Below are positions 63,269 through 64,000 of a stretch of 64,000 nucleotides of DNA, in pieces. This stretch comes from Beta vulgaris subsp. vulgaris. Taxonomy: Eukaryota; Streptophyta; Magnoliopsida; Caryophyllales; Amaranthaceae. Both the position numbers and the translations under genes were made by a program. The DNA is taken from positions 40,119,678-40,183,677 of the forward strand of contig NC_079209.1 of NCBI RefSeq assembly GCF_026745355.1. The letters run 5' to 3'. Each line of letters starts with the position of its first letter. Position 1 is the stretch's first letter. The notes under the pieces are model-generated. The model was not told where the DNA came from and did no database searches. It was given only the letters and a program-made list of their open reading frames with translations.

Positions 63269-64000
63269 GCAGCCAATATTGTGACTCATAACATAAAAGT
63301 ATTTAATAATTCAATAACTCGTTGCTATTATTGTTGTTTACAAACAAGCTGACTTGACTTATGTATTTTGGCTTGACTCGAGTATTTTTAACTTAAACAA
63401 GTTTAAAGAATTTAACTTAAATATGATTAATTTAAATGTAATAATGTCATTTTCTATTAGCTTTAACTTATATTGATCGATCTCATCCAATACCTAAGTG
63501 TTATTATTCAATTAGATATCAATTTCGAGATGAATTTAACTTAAAGACGATCAGCTTCTTAGTAAAAGTGTATAACTAGTATGAAGACAACGAACTATTC
63601 AACCATTGGTTTTTAATGAAATCTTAAACAATGATAAATTTTCGAAGCAGCGCTACGCTGAATGTGTTGTTCAGAACTCGAATCAACCCGAAATAAACTG
63701 TGGCACAATGCAATTATAACCCAATTCGATAGCTACCGACTTGAACTTGACTTGCACCTGACAATGACCCAAACCATTATTGTCCTGACTGATAACTACC
63801 CGACCCACACGCGACGTGAACTTGAAATCACTCGCTACAAACCTGTAATAAACCCGATCCGGCACCACATGGCACACAAAAGATGGCCGCACCCGAAATT
63901 GACCGTGTCGAATCTCACCAGAACTGAAAGAACAAATAAATTGAGGCAGACTTGACCGAATTATGATCGTTCCCAACCTACATCTAACCTGTTTGATTTG
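63269..64000. other. Intergenic; possible edge of another hAT-like element
   Basis: 63269-63650 shows nothing. 63660-64000 is rich in ACCCGA/CCGAAT phrases, like the interior of hAT-like MITEs, but no terminus is visible before the window ends. The two overlapping 97-residue frames on opposite strands are compositional. Confidence 0.35.

Noticed and set aside
63662..63976. Two overlapping 97-residue frames on opposite strands
   Set aside because: They arise from ACCCGA/CCGAAT-type repetitive composition and have no domain.
1..64000. CRISPR arrays, operons, prophage or endogenous pararetrovirus sequence
   Set aside because: No regularly spaced short repeats and no bacterial gene order. All reverse transcriptases found sit in LTR elements with copia or gypsy domain order; no movement-protein or coat-protein regions of a pararetrovirus were seen.

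Overview
The window is nuclear DNA of a flowering plant, probably a eudicot: AT-rich, one host gene split by long introns, and almost everything else transposable elements (Ty1/copia, Ty3/gypsy chromovirus, CACTA, MULE, hAT, Stowaway and Harbinger MITEs, SINE-like units). No prokaryotic features are present. The species cannot be named from the sequence.

The only intact host gene lies on the minus strand at 4516-21470. Eight exons, each with GT..AG borders worked out by hand, join in frame to a 372-residue RlmN/Cfr-family radical-SAM rRNA methyltransferase with all expected catalytic cysteines. Its 9.4-kb fourth intron holds a 6.6-kb imperfect inverted repeat (10238-16877, arms about 1.9 kb once later insertions are removed). 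Five younger elements or duplications have landed in it. The opposite arm gives a ready empty site for the hAT, Harbinger and large Stowaway-like insertions. A MULE-type MITE carrying a nested Stowaway sits about 100 bp upstream of the start codon.

Layout: 1-2201, 3' part of a gypsy LTR; 2560-3478, a heavily deleted copia; 3700-4215, an RNase H relic; 4516-21470, the methyltransferase gene; 21573-22252, promoter MULE; 22519-30364, copia element B (plus strand, TSD TTTAT); 31173-32429, a non-autonomous MULE-like element; 34902-39165, a truncated CACTA-like element. The CACTA-like element is interrupted by a gypsy LTR at 35713-38409. The LTR plus 4.7 kb of its 3' flank (35713-43131) recurs at 47301-54780, after a 5'-truncated gypsy gag-pol (43132-47300). 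Copia element C (minus strand, TSD TTATT) spans 55650-61406 and carries a hAT-like insertion in gag. A complete non-autonomous CACTA element (TSD TCA) lies at 61948-63265.

The most unusual structure is 35713-54780. It reads as a solo-LTR allele and an intact-element allele of the same insertion joined head to tail. The junction at 43131/43132 falls inside an arm of a second, smaller foldback repeat (complete copy at 52662-55365). The two 7.4-kb copies differ almost only by short indels, so an assembly or haplotype-merging artefact must be tested before a biological explanation is accepted. I found no convincing new gene system. The strongest biological leads are the two long hairpin-forming repeats and the TE-modified promoter and introns of the methyltransferase gene.
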